Assembly: GCF_964340395.1 (NCBI RefSeq)
Contig: NC_135561.1
Location: forward strand, 8,186,232 to 8,250,231
DNA length: 64,000 bases
Direction: 5' to 3'
Source of the DNA: Glandiceps talaboti
Taxonomy: Eukaryota > Hemichordata > Enteropneusta > Spengelidae
In this document: positions 17,035 to 29,487 of the stretch, in pieces
How positions within the stretch are numbered: position 1 is the stretch's first letter
Layout of the letters: each line of letters opens with the position of its first letter
Translations under genes and position numbers: made by a program
The notes under the pieces: generated by a model
Told to the model about the DNA's origin: nothing
Seen by the model: only the letters and a program-made list of their open reading frames with translations
Database searches by the model: none

Positions 17035-18590
17035 AATATAACCACCCCATCTTTGGATTATGCTATCACCCCTTGAAGACATAATGGATTGGACCATACA
17101 TAGACTGGACAATGGGTCGTACCAAAATGGAGTAGTCAGTGGGTTGGTAAAGGTTCACCTGTTGTAAATATTTGTAGCAACAATATTGTGGTCATTTACT
17201 TACTGTATGTTGGAATTTCGTGGAAAAGTTTAAAAAAAAAAAAAACTTGTACATTTTGTGGCAGATATCAGGAAAACACTTCAGATTGTTATTTCTATCT
17301 AGAGCTTTCTTAAAACAGGGTGTCATTTTGTGAAACGTCTGCCTTGCAGTCTAGTGAAATGCCTTGTGGGTAATGGTGGTTGATTTCAGTAGCGACATCC
17401 CTATGTTTACACACCACCATTGTCGGTAATGTAACAGGACACGTGGTCAGGTATGTGAACTCTTCGTTTGTCATTCTTCATCTAATAATTAATAAATTCG
17501 CAACGATGACAGCAGTTTTACCACAAGTTGACTACTTTTTTCAGTTTAGAGTTACAAATCCAGACATTTCACACGTCAACAATGATGTGGGTACGAAATG
17601 TTCATCATTAAAAAACACCTACTTGATGATGAAGGCACAATTTGTGTTTCTTAAACTATACATCAAGTATATGGATATACAAAATGTACAACCGTGCATA
17701 TCCAAAATATGTCATTTTGTGTCTTATGTCAAGTTCAAAAAGTTTTATTTCTTGCCAAATCAGCTCACAAAGATTTCACAAACATGATAATGTAAGAGAA
17801 ACAGTTAAAGGCCAACAGAGTGAAATTATGTTGACTTTTTTGTACAGGGTTGCCATCTTCAAATCTTACCAACACTGTCGTACATGTCAACATTTTTACG
17901 AACCCCATAAATATGAAGAATTGAAACTTTCTTTTTTATACGTACTAAACCGCTCCAACTGTACATCTGCATGTATATTTCATTTAGGAATACAAGCATG
18001 AATGGCAGCTTCTTTTACAAGTATTTAGAATTCATCTCTTTATACAAGCATTGTCCTGATTGGTTGACAATGTAATGTTTTCAGCCAACCAGATATGGTG
18101 TTATATTTGATAATAAGAAGTGCAACTTCTACAAAAATTTGTCTAAATTCTAAAATGTATTCCATATGCAAATTTACCGTGGCAACGTGAATTAAGTTGA
18201 TATTGCCATGTAATAGATGCTATATTACTGTGACATCTAGTCTGAGTGTGTGTATGTGTATCTTTACTTTGTTGCACTCACGTTTGTTGGTATTTTCTTG
18301 ACCTTGATATTTTGTAGCATGTGTTGTCCAATAGTCACCTTGTAGCCATTCTGTTGACATTGACTTTACCTCGTAATGGATAATTCTCATACATAATCTG
18401 TCTAGTTTCACTAAGTACCCTCTGTCTGTCCATCATATATAACAGTTATCTGGTCCTTCAGTGTATTGAAACAAATATGTAATGTTTTTGCCTGGAATCC
18501 TTGCAAATGAGGATTTTCGAAATTCAAAATCCCCATTCGCCAGGATTCTAAGCTATATAACAGAATGTTGAACTGGTGTTGCAATAAATA
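17035..18590 (+). other. TM9SF1 3' UTR, extent uncertain
   Basis: Non-coding sequence after the stop. AATAAA candidates are at 17491-17496 and 18583-18588, with a further one at 19913. An A-run at 17231-17244 is internal. Open frames here (for example 17380-17787) lack convincing starts and resemble no known protein. Which signal is used cannot be told from the sequence. Confidence 0.45.
18491..18552. mobile_element. Foldback MITE family 4, copy 1
   Basis: CCTGGAATCCTTGCAAATGA then GGATTTTCGAA, mirrored by TTCAAAATCCCCATTCGCCA then GGATTCTAAG. The same fold recurs at 46944-47027 and 54921-55015. Confidence 0.68.
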
Positions 18591-19135
18591 CTAAAAATTG
18601 GCTAATACGCAGCAAGCTCATTCTGCTGGTCAAAGATCAAATTACCGGTCAAAGGTCAAATATACTTGTAATAATTTTAGCCAACTTTTTGAGAATTTTT
18701 TTTTAAATTTCATTTTAATGTTATTTTAGTGAGATATGTAAAAAAAGTTTTATAGTATTCAGTATTATTTGTTAGATTTAGTTTTAGTACATGAGAAATT
18801 GTTTCTTTTGTGTTAAACCTTTCTTTGTTATTTTAAGTGGTTTAAATTATTTATTATGAGTGGGAGATAGATGAGATGGAGTTACTGTGTTTTACAGGTT
18901 TGGTTGTACTGTGTGTGGGCAAAATATCACAAGTATTAGTCGATCTACAGTCAAAGCTAGTAAACTTGAAACAATGTGTAGTCTGACTTGCCAAAATTCT
19001 TACTTAACATTGCTACATTGTATTATTTGGCTGAACAGAAATCTTATAAACATTGCTACATTTTAATTTTTTTGACTCAACAGAAATGTTACACATTGCT
19101 TCATTTTATTGTCTGGTTCAAAAATCTTACTAGTG
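18591..19135. other. Intergenic, partly repetitive
   Basis: AT-rich. From 19010 on, TTGCTACATTTTA ... CAACAGAAAT recurs about four times as a loose direct repeat leading into the inverted repeat at 19136. No gene seen. Confidence 0.5.
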
Positions 19136-19243
19136 TTGCTACATTTTATCTTCTGGCTCAACGTTAATCATATTAACATCACAAATACAATGTAGCAAAT
19201 GTTTAGTACAATTTGTGTTGAGCCAGACGATAAAATGTAGCAA
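19136..19243. repeat. 27-bp inverted repeat
   Basis: TTGCTACATTTTATCTTCTG then GCTCAAC (19136-19162) is mirrored with one mismatch at 19217-19243, around a 54-base spacer. Confidence 0.85.
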
Positions 19244-22200
19244 TGTGTAACATTTCTGTTGATGAAACAATGTTGCAGTGTTAGGAAAGTAAGATTGTTG
19301 TCATGCCAGACAGTGATTTGTTTCATGTTATGTGGCTTCTATTGTGCATGAGATGAAGGGTGATTTCAAACTGTAGGATTAAGAGCATTGTATTAAAAGT
19401 AACAATGAAACCACTGAGGTAGTTAGGTAACAAAACAAATCTTTACAGGGTGTGTTAAACACATCTGGTTATCAAAAGTACCGGTAGATATCATATACCC
19501 ACCTCGTCATGTCTTCTCGTTTATCTAGGAATAGTAACATAGTGTTAGTTTGCCTGTAAATTTAATTTTTTACTTTGCTTTGTAGTACGTCATCAGGTTC
19601 TGTGGTGGCTGTGTGGTTGTTCTTTACTCTAATAATTTTGTAAGCTTACACCTGATTAACAGCAGTGTATGCTTATCATTAGTCTGTAAGGTACAGGGTG
19701 ACGAGGCGCCCTCACACATCGGTCAACGGAGAGCGGCAACCAGTGAGGGCGGAGCAACACAATGTGTCTTACAGTCTAACTTATCATATGGCTTTACTCA
19801 AAAAGTGACTTGTCGAGCCCAGTTGAAGCATAGATCGTCTCTCCTTTGGTACATGGTGACTCCAAAGTCCTGTCTTTGTTGAGATAAGTGTTCATGACGC
19901 ACAGAACAGTTAAATAAACATACAGGGACATGTGGACAGTTCATGAATGATAAGGGCACTATGAAAGTTTTTGGAACATTATTACTGTTATTAAAATCGT
20001 ACGCAGTTGTAGGCTATTTGTTCACTATTACCTTCAGTATGTGCTTGAATTGTCTTTTGTGTTACCTGGTCACATTTAGTCATATCTTAGACACGGACCT
20101 GACATTGAACGTTTTAGATAAACCTGAAAAACTAGTCAATCACTACATGTAAATTGCATTTTAATTAAAACAGTATAAGGGGCACTTAGAAACCACAGAA
20201 ATGGAATGAAACTGTATTTCCGAATTTAGAAATAAAATTCAAAAGTAACGCAAAATGAAACTTTCCTAACAATAATGAAATATTTTAATATTTAACAATA
20301 ATAAAATCGTTATTCAGTAAGGGACGATCACACAATGTCGCACAAGTCCAATAAACGAACTTAGTTTGTTCAGGACAAAACTGCCTAACGTAAATGAACG
20401 GTTCACATCAACACGCATGATGAAAATTGTAGCGGTGACCGGGTCACATCACTGCGATTGATGCAATATAAAAACATGATGGCAAATACATTATAATAGC
20501 ACTGTATCACAACATTAGAAGTAAATTTTAATCAAATCGAGATCTCAGTAAGTAAATACAGAACCTCTTATCATTGAAGGTGTGGAAGTTTTCGAAGTTT
20601 GGTTAGATGAAGTTCTACAATCACATTGGTGCTAGACCCCTTCCCTCCATGAATGAATGAAGTTCATTTATTGAGCTTGTGTAACATTGTGCGATTGTCC
20701 CCAAAAAGAAAGTAAACCCCATGACACTGTGAATGCAGGAACATTTATGGCTACTGTTGGTATCCACAACATTCAGGACAAACAGATGGGCCAGATACAA
20801 GATTATTCCAAAAAAACAGGACTGTGCTTGTATAGACTTAAAACTGACGTGAAGCCTACCTGGAGAATCCAAAAGACTTTTTTGTACAGCTGTGTGGATG
20901 AACTTGGCTTTTGAGTACATGTGAATGAACTTGACTTTTTGAGTATATGTTTTATGCATGCTTACAAGTAATTTAAAAGAATTGTGCTAATATGAAAATT
21001 ATCTAACCACTGTAAGTGTATCGTTGTAAGACTGTGCTACACATATTTCTAATGGTACGATTTGAACAGGGGAAAGAAACGGGAACCATTTATGGATGTT
21101 TGATATGGGGAAATTAGTAATTTAAGTTAACCAAAATATCATACAAATATTTAGATAGAAGTATTGCTGACAAACTTGGTGACTGACTGACTGCATGTGA
21201 AGTTAGACTTGATATATAAACAGAAGCAGTCACTCACTTTGAACAAGTGACTACAAAATTATTGTAATTATATTGTGGGGGAAATAAACAGTAATTTACT
21301 TTCACTACCTTTGTGGAACATTGTGTTTGATTTAATTCACCCAGTCTTTTTTTCTGTCTTTCCCCCCTGAATGAAAAAGTAACACTACTGCCAAACCTGT
21401 TGTGATCTCTGTGTACTCCTCTGTTGATGAAATGAAAATCATATGCAAACATTTCATGTTCTGTGTAAGTGTTATCAAAATAGCCATCAGTTTCCCCTTC
21501 TTTGTGTCTAACTGGTGAATACAGAAGGTACTATCAATATTTGAGTTCTCATTATAGGACACATGGTCAGAGCCGATAATATAAAAACAAAAGATTTTGG
21601 ACTGCTATGATAGAGGGCGCACTTCTCATGTTGATCGTTGAATTCAAACAGCAGTACATTAGTCATTACAAGTCTTGTAGGTAAGACCTTGGATCTGTGT
21701 TTTGGGGTTGCTGAATAATGCTCAAAGGTATTGATCACTCTGTCTGGGCAAAGCGCCCTCAATGGCAACCTTTGGTCACCTTTAGAGTAAGAAGACTAGC
21801 CCAAGGGGTCTAGAAGGTAAGAGTACACCAGTAGGTGCATTCCAACCAAAGCTTCAGCATCCCAGTATCCTTCATAATAAAGTCAGTAAAATACAAAAAA
21901 ATGTATGTATTGTTGTCTTAGATGAACTTATCACAGTAATGATGTTATATGTATTCCAGAAGTACTTCATAAAATACATTGAAATATCAACTTGAATAAA
22001 GATCTAGACTTGCCTTAGATTGGATTGGTTTGAAATTGATTTAGTAACATTACATACATATTATACCATACATACATAATATATATACTAGTATATATAA
22101 TTAGAATACATAAGTATATCTATTTGAATGACCAAATTACAATCACAAAAATGAAAGCTTGATTCATATATTGGTTTATAATGATGCTTTTTCTACATGG

Positions 22201-23230
22201 CATATAGCATACAACTATGGCGTCACTTCATAGTTTATTCATATACATACAAGTTACATACGATGAGTGGTTTACTACCGCTTTGACCAAAAATTCAGTT
22301 TCTTGCAATGTGAAATAATCTGTAGTTCTTGCATATATCAAAGCTGTACTAAACAGCACCTGAACATATTTGGAAGAAAAAAAATGTTTTGTTAGATACA
22401 ACAACTTACTCATAATATCATATACCCTGAACTCTATTGAATCACCTATAGATGAATGTATTTTTTGTAGCTGTGTACGTGATAAATGAAACCAGCGCCC
22501 TCAACGGCAAGCATGATTTAAACCTGTTATTGCAATACTAATGGATAAGATAAACCACTGATTAACATGTATAATATGTCAGATTATTGGTATTTTAACA
22601 CTTTCCAGTGAATATATTGTGGTTGTCTGATCGAAAAACGATATTGTAGTTACAAACTAGTGCAGTTTTCAGATGGCAGCAGATTCAAAACCCGCTCAAG
22701 ATTTAAACTTGTCATTACATGTACACCACCAATGGATAGAATTATAAACCACTAATTTACAGATACAATTATGTCTTTTTTATAAGTAACTAACCAATTT
22801 ATAGTGAATATATAATTGGCTACTTGATGGAAAAATTATCCCAGTTGCAGCTATTGCAGCTTTGACATTATCCTGTACCCACTGTACTTGACTGTAAGAT
22901 ACATTGTCATGATTGTGTTTCCCCTTCACCATGCTCACTGGCCTTTTCTTTGAGAGAGGTTGACTGATGATGCATTGAGGGCGCCCTAACACAGCATGTC
23001 ATAGTTACAGACTACCACTGTGTGTGTCTGACTCTTGAAATGTATTACTATTAGTCGTAGTATCAGAAGTCTTTGTAGTGCTATAGAAAAGAATTTGTCC
23101 TTTAAAACAGTATTTTTATCAAGGTCTAATATTTTTAGATTTAAATATAGAATATGCGATGCTAAAAAATATCAAATTTGATAAGTATACAGCTCTAAGA
23201 TTCGTTCGCCACTTATTTTCATCAAAAACT
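19244..23230. other. Intergenic, no supported gene
   Basis: No conserved protein recognised on either strand. A short possible terminal exon (19587-19643) is treated as a finding only. GAGGGCGC-type motifs, common at MITE ends, appear near 21613, 21752, 22496 and 22979 but could not be paired into elements. Frames at 19613-19882 and 20621-20959 have no family resemblance. Confidence 0.5.
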
Positions 23231-23239
23231 AGTTGGATA

Positions 23240-23323
23240 TGTGTGGGTATGTATGTATGTATGTATGTATGTATGTATGTATGTATGTATGTATGTGTGT
23301 GTGTATTTGTGTGGGTATGTGTG

Positions 23324-23357
<34 letters not shown>

Positions 23358-23452
23358 TGTATGTATGTATGTATGTATGTATGTACATGTATGTGTGTAT
23401 GTATGTATGTATGTATGTATGTATGTATGTATGTATGTATGTATGTATGTAT

Positions 23453-23483
<31 letters not shown>

Positions 23484-23729
23484 ATGTATGTATGTATGTA
23501 TGTATGTATTGTGTGTGTGTGTATGTATGTATGTATGTATGTATGTATGTATGTATGTATGTATGTATTGTGTGTGTATGTGTGTATGTATCGTATGTAT
23601 GTATGTATGTATGTATGTATGTATGTATGTATGTATGTATTGTGTGTGTATGTGTGTATGTATCGTATGTATGTATGTATGTATGTATGTATGTATGTAT
23701 GTATGTATGTATGTATGTATGTATTGTGT

Positions 23730-23781
<52 letters not shown>

Positions 23782-23856
23782 ATGTATGTATGTATGTATG
23801 TATGTATGTATGTGTGTATGTGTATTTGTGTGGGCATGTGTGTATATCTGTGTGTG

Positions 23857-23888
<32 letters not shown>

Positions 23889-23952
23889 TGTATGTATCGT
23901 ATGTATGTATGTATGTATGTATGTATGTATGTATGTATGTATTTTAATATGA

Positions 23953-23992
<40 letters not shown>
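23240..23992. repeat. Large TATG/TG microsatellite (about 750 bp)
   Basis: Mostly TATG tetranucleotides interrupted by short TGTGTG blocks and a few TATCG units, ending in a TG run. Certain sub-blocks repeat as larger units (TATTGTGTGTGTATGTGTG). All long frames here (MYVC..., THTYIH...) are artefacts. Confidence 0.98.
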
Positions 23993-23995
<3 letters not shown>

Positions 23996-26900
23996 CACGC
24001 TACAATCTGGATTTGACAAAATTAAATTGTCAATTGTTATTTCCTTAATTTAAAAACTGACAATAAATTTTATGACATCTGAACCCTAGTATCCCCAAAA
24101 AATCATCAAACATCTTTAGTGAAATGGTAGAATGTGCTCTTCTTGTGAGAGAAACAGACTGAGAGAAACAGAAAGAGAGTAGCAAAATATTCTAGTTCAT
24201 AAGTACGCTATAGCCCTTACATGTCTCTACAAGATTTACATTGCAACCCTGAATAAGAAAACCCCATATTTTGCCTGTAAAAGTATAGAACACTTTTGGT
24301 TCTTGCAAAACAGAAACTTGATAATTGAGTCCTTGACACAGCTGAGTGTCAGGTGTGTAACAATGAGACTGTTTATGAAATGTGATGACATAGACAAAGG
24401 AAATCTAATCTAGCCTAGCAGTTAAACAATACAATTCTAGTCTGGTCCTTTCAATGTCGTTTTATAAATAATTATTTTATTGGCCATGTGTCAACTATTA
24501 CCATTGCTATTTTAATTGGCTCTAATAAACAATTAGCAGGAATATTGTTGTTGATGTTATTGTTTGTGTAAACAATAAACCCCCCACCCCTCTCCTCCTT
24601 ACATAACCCAGAGACAGAGCACATAGAAGGACATAGAACTGGAGACTGTATACATGTATGCCAAATTTTACATGTTCCAGCATGTCATCATTAGCTACAG
24701 TAACAGGTCTTTAGCTACAGTAACAAGGCTATTGTTCACTAAGGGTCGACTTTAACATTCCAGTACATCAGCCTTGTTATAAAACAAATGAATGACGCAG
24801 TTGTTTGTTCTGGAAAGTCAAACATTTCTGTCGTACCATGATTCATGTATGTTTGTTGTGTTTTGGTCTCTTTATTGTTTGTTTGTTTGTTGTGTATTTC
24901 ATTTATATGACATTGTTATTTCTATAGATGTTCATAGATTTCTAATCTTTGCAAGATTGATACTTTTTAGCACACTGCAAATTTGTTGGCACGATTATTT
25001 TTACAAGACATATTTTTATGACATTATGGGAATTCTCGGTACCTGAAATAGGATATTATTGCTTAGGCACGTCATGAAAATAACAAACATTCGATTTCTT
25101 GGTCAACGCCATAACTTCCGCTCCATGCACTTCACATACATTACTATAGGTGCACTTGAGAATAAGTCAACCTTCCTGTTCTATTTTGACCCTCTATTAT
25201 GAGGTAAAATGCTAGTGCAGGTACTGAGAATTGTGTAGACTTTCACTGAATTCTAATAACTCTGTAAGATAGTTTGATCATATATCTCAAATATCCATCC
25301 TACTGTTTCCTGAGTACAAGTGTATGATGATGATGACTATATCCACAAAAAAACAATAACTTACTCATTCTACCAACTTCATACTTAGAAAAGAATTATT
25401 CCTGAAAAATTTCTAACATTATATTTTTTTTTAAATGACCGTGCAGTCAGTGATCATACCCAGGGAAAACAAATTCGGTTTATGAAGACCTAAACATCTC
25501 TATGTCAAAAACACAGCTCTTTCAAACCATCTTTACTGATGTTTCTAAATTATTGAATTCTCCAGCCCTATTGCGTTCCTACATTATACCCAGTACCGGT
25601 AACACAAGTTTGGTTCCCGTAGACCTAAACCCCTCCATGTCGTCAAACAAGACCAGCTCCTTCAGTCCCTGACACATCAACATACTACAGCTGCTCTGTT
25701 GTTGTCAACAAACTACAAAACAAAGTTTGTATCTAGTAGATGTAACTTACTTTTATTGTATCAGTAGCTGACATTTATTCAACTTTAGAATATGTTCAAA
25801 GAAAATATTTGTACAAAGTAAACAAGACATAAATACAACATGATGTTGGTAAAAGTTCTCATGTAAATAGTAAAAACACTTCATTCCTTTAGGGGAGGAG
25901 GGGGTCTCAAATCTAGTGTCAATGCGATTGCTGAACTTCATTTTCACACTTCTAACCAAGTTTTGAAAATGTTCAGTGATAACAGCTTCTGTATTTACTA
26001 CTGAGATGTTGATAAGTTGATTAAAATTTACTACTAATGTGATATACAGTGCCGGGTTTCCGCTCAGACCACTGAAAGACGGGAATTCTTTTCGTGGTCT
26101 GAGGTTTCCGCTAGTATTTAACGTGTTTACCATTATGTTGTTACACTGCATTGATCATAATAGTGTGACCACTGCCATTTTCATCATGGTTTACATCATA
26201 TATAAACGTGTCGATGTTGCACTTATGAACGTTCGTTTAGGGGAGGGGGAGGAGTTTTTGTCCTAATCGAACGAAGTACAGTTATTATGCTTGTACAACA
26301 TTGTGCGATCGTCTCATAGTTTATTTGCCTGTTATGAGTAAGACTATAGTTCAAATCAGAAAAAGAAAGAAAACATCTGTTCAAGTGACACATAGTTTTA
26401 CAGTTTTACTAGATATGTCACTTTGAATCACAAAACAGGACCAACCACAATGTTCCTAAGTATTAATTATATGTGAATGGAAATTTGTGGAATTCAAAAT
26501 TACATTTAGGAAACCGTTTTCTCAGTAAAGGTATGTGTTGATTCGTGTACTTAAAAACCATGACTAGGCAAGAAATAGACTTGACATAAACAAACCTGGC
26601 TGACATCACAATACATTTGTTCTATTCTGGTCAAAATAGCAAATGTTTTCCTTTCAGTTAGCATTGCAGTGATACATTGTATAGTACATGGAAGACATCC
26701 TGTGTATAGACCAATACAACTGGAGCACATCAATGCATGGCATAAAACCGATTACAGTAACCTGATGCACACCAGCCAACTCATTTCCATCAACTTGATA
26801 GTATGTGATACATTGTTTCAATTTTAATCTAAAAAGTTGCAATCTATGTTTTCTACTTGTTACATTGTAACAAGGAATGACTGTGTAGCTAGACTTTGCA

Positions 26901-28267
26901 CTCCCAGTAATTGTTACAATGTAGCTTTTATTGAGACTGGCCCACAGCTAGGTATGCTGTGATCTGCTATGCAATGTATCCACTACTAAACTAAATATTG
27001 ACAGAAATTGGGCCAAGCAGCATGTGACAAACCAATTTAGTGGGTTGAATAGCTTCTATTGTGGGTTTTGTCAACATACAGGTAGAAAGAATTCCTCTCA
27101 TCTGTCAACGTTGATACTGGATTAGTTACAGACTGTTATATTCAAATAAGAGAGAAAAAGAAAGAAAATCAAGGCCACTTCCAGAGCCACTTTGATGGTT
27201 AAAATTACACTTCTTGATAAAAGCCTGTACTTGACGGTATCATACTCTATATACATTGACTGTCACCACTTCAGTATTAAGGTAGATCATATCAACTACA
27301 CTGCCTTGAATACAAGGACAACAGACACCTAATACTATCTTCTTGAATAACATTACAACCAACAACTTGCATTTACCTCTTTAGGTATCCACTTTTATAT
27401 CTACACAATTCTCGCTGTTTATCTTTCCAGTTGTGTTTTCACTGAGGTTTTCGTAACCCTGGTAAAAATGAGAAATAACTCTTGTAAAGAGGACTTTCTG
27501 GCACCCACTTTGCATCGTCATTGAGATCGGCAAATGCTGGTAAAAATGACTCCTAAATTTAGGCAGATTTTGCACACTTACACCCACAGAAGAATCATTA
27601 CCCTTTGATCATTCCGCTAAAATGTTCTTGGAGTATGAGATATAAAAATTAGCCTTGATATTGTGGAGAAGCCACAAATCAAAATCCAACAGAAGGTTTA
27701 AAATTCTTGTTGATATTGTTTAATGAACTGTATCAAAGCCAACATGCATACAAAACAAAAACTGCCATACTATCCCAGACTCTAACCCAGGATAAGGTAC
27801 CTACATAGTCGGAATTCTTTTCTCCGAATCACCCCAAGTAACAATGTTGACATAGATATACTAGCCGCAAGGCTTGCCTCTACATGCCAAGTACATTTGA
27901 AAACTGGTGCTGCAAGGCACAAACTCGGGTTCTAAATTACACTTTCGATTTTTAAATGCCCAACAGCTGAGAATTGGAACATGATGTATGGTACCAGCTG
28001 TAGCGGTGATGTCTAATGTGATGGAGTCAAGATGTGTCAGCCATGATTAATGTAAAGCCTCGGTCATTTACGGTACATGTTGTTTGTGTCAACTAATACA
28101 GCCTCCTCAATTAGTCACTTTGAGTTTCATACACTTATGTAAACCTGACTTAAAATAGATGTTTTCATTTGCAGTGTGAGTTAAAAAGACATTACCTACT
28201 GAGTCTAGTTGGGCAGTATACTGGTTGGCCCACTGTTTGGATTAGAAACATGGTTTTGTGATCGATA
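23993..28267. other. Gene-poor intergenic DNA
   Basis: AT-rich, no conserved protein found. Two diverged direct copies of a block around GACCTAAAC lie near 25475 and 25610. A reverse frame at 25753-26151 (132 codons) has no recognisable domain. A small hairpin with CAGACCAC/GTGGTCTG arms lies at 26067-26104. Confidence 0.5.
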
Positions 28268-28480
28268 TGCTGTAAACCTGGAAGCTTTCGCTGAAGACTT
28301 ATTTTCACATATTTCACTGGAAAACAAAAAGGCGCAAATAAGTAGTGACTAAAATACTTCTCTTGTACATATACAGTGCACCAGGCTAAGTAATTCATAA
28401 AAAATGTATCTTTGAGAACTTCCTAGTCGTTGAAGACTAAGATCGCAGAATTTTCAATTTTACAGAGTCTCAGTACAGTG
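28268..28480 (+). mobile_element. MITE family 2, copy 3
   Basis: CTGTAAACCTGGAAGCTTTC, GCTGAAGACTTATTTTC, ATTTCACTGGAAAAC and AAATAAGTAGTGACT match the family. The right end is degraded. Confidence 0.75.
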
Positions 28481-28578
28481 ATAATCTTTTCTTCAGAAAA
28501 CTTTGAAAGTTCACCTTGACTCTAACAAGTGTGAAAATCACAAGACACTGTATAAACAAGTGATATGTTTACCAATAT

Positions 28579-28705
28579 TAAATCACTCAATATGCAAATG
28601 ATAGGTGTGAAGTCACCCAATATGTAAATGATGTTACAGGTGTGATTCTCACCCAATATGCAAATGATGTTAAAGGTGTTAGTCACCCAATATCCAAATA
28701 ATAGG
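28579..28705. repeat. Imperfect 35-40-bp tandem repeat with ATGCAAAT
   Basis: Four copies of TCACCCAATATGCAAATGAT plus a GTTA-AGGTGT spacer. Three copies keep ATGCAAAT or ATGTAAAT, the POU/octamer-type motif. Confidence 0.65.
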
Positions 28706-29079
28706 AGAGCTATCATTGACATTTATGGCCCTTCTATACATATAAAAAATTTAGTAATTGTTCAAATGTGTGAATTTTGTTATTTTATGTTATCGTAAAA
28801 ACAACATGACGGCACTGGAACTTTTCTGTTGTGAACAGGAAACTTTGTGATACTGCAGATTGCAGTTTAGTGTTCACTCTCTCTTTTTGATACATTCAAT
28901 AAGAAACTGCCCATTCTACATTTTAAGACAGCAAGATTGCAAGTTCTTACTACATTTAGTCTGAATCAACTAGACGCAGACATGTGGGTGTGAATTTGTT
29001 TTTATGTCTGTATTTGATGGCTTTACAGTGGATTGATAGCTCACTTCATTTAGACAAAAATGTAGCAATAAACTATCCA

Positions 29080-29487
29080 TTTGATTTGATTTGATTTGAT
29101 TTGGCAAAAAATATTCAGGAAACCACAAAACAAAAACGGAAATAACACTACAGCTTTCACAAACAAACAAATACAGCACAGAATACCTTTGCCGAGGATA
29201 ACATAAAAAAGTTTTACCAACTTATTTCCATTGTGGTCCTCCCACACCAAACATTACATAGCATAAAAAATGACGAAAAAAACAGTACATAGCAGACAGA
29301 ATATACTAAAAAAAACTGACCCGGCTACTACATATGGAGTGAGGCCAGCCTACAGTAAATAAACGAACTCACTTTCTTCCAATTCAGACAATTTCTCATA
29401 CATAAAAGCTTTAACACTTTTCTTAAAAAGTTGCAAAGAGCTGACATTACGAATACACGAAGGTAGACTGTTCCATTCACTATCATG
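29080..29487 (-). mobile_element. LINE 3' end with reverse-transcriptase ORF tail
   Basis: On the reverse strand 29487-29350 reads HDSEWNSLPSCIRNVSSLQL, then FKKSVKAFMYEKLSELEE and a stop. The W-N-S-L-P ... I-R ... L-x-x-F-K-x-x-x-K pattern is typical of the extreme C-terminus of LINE ORF2 proteins (CR1/L2/Jockey-like). A short 3' UTR and a TCAAA-type tail (29081-29103) follow. It is 5' truncated, as is normal for LINE insertions. Confidence 0.72.

Noticed and set aside
17380-18001. 135- and 119-codon frames after TM9SF1
   Set aside because: They overlap each other in the likely 3' UTR, and the first lacks an ATG start; no family resemblance.
23159-24053. Frames of 200-270 codons of Cys/Met/Tyr/Val or Thr/His/Ile/Tyr repeats
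   Set aside because: Translations of a TATG/TG microsatellite on both strands.
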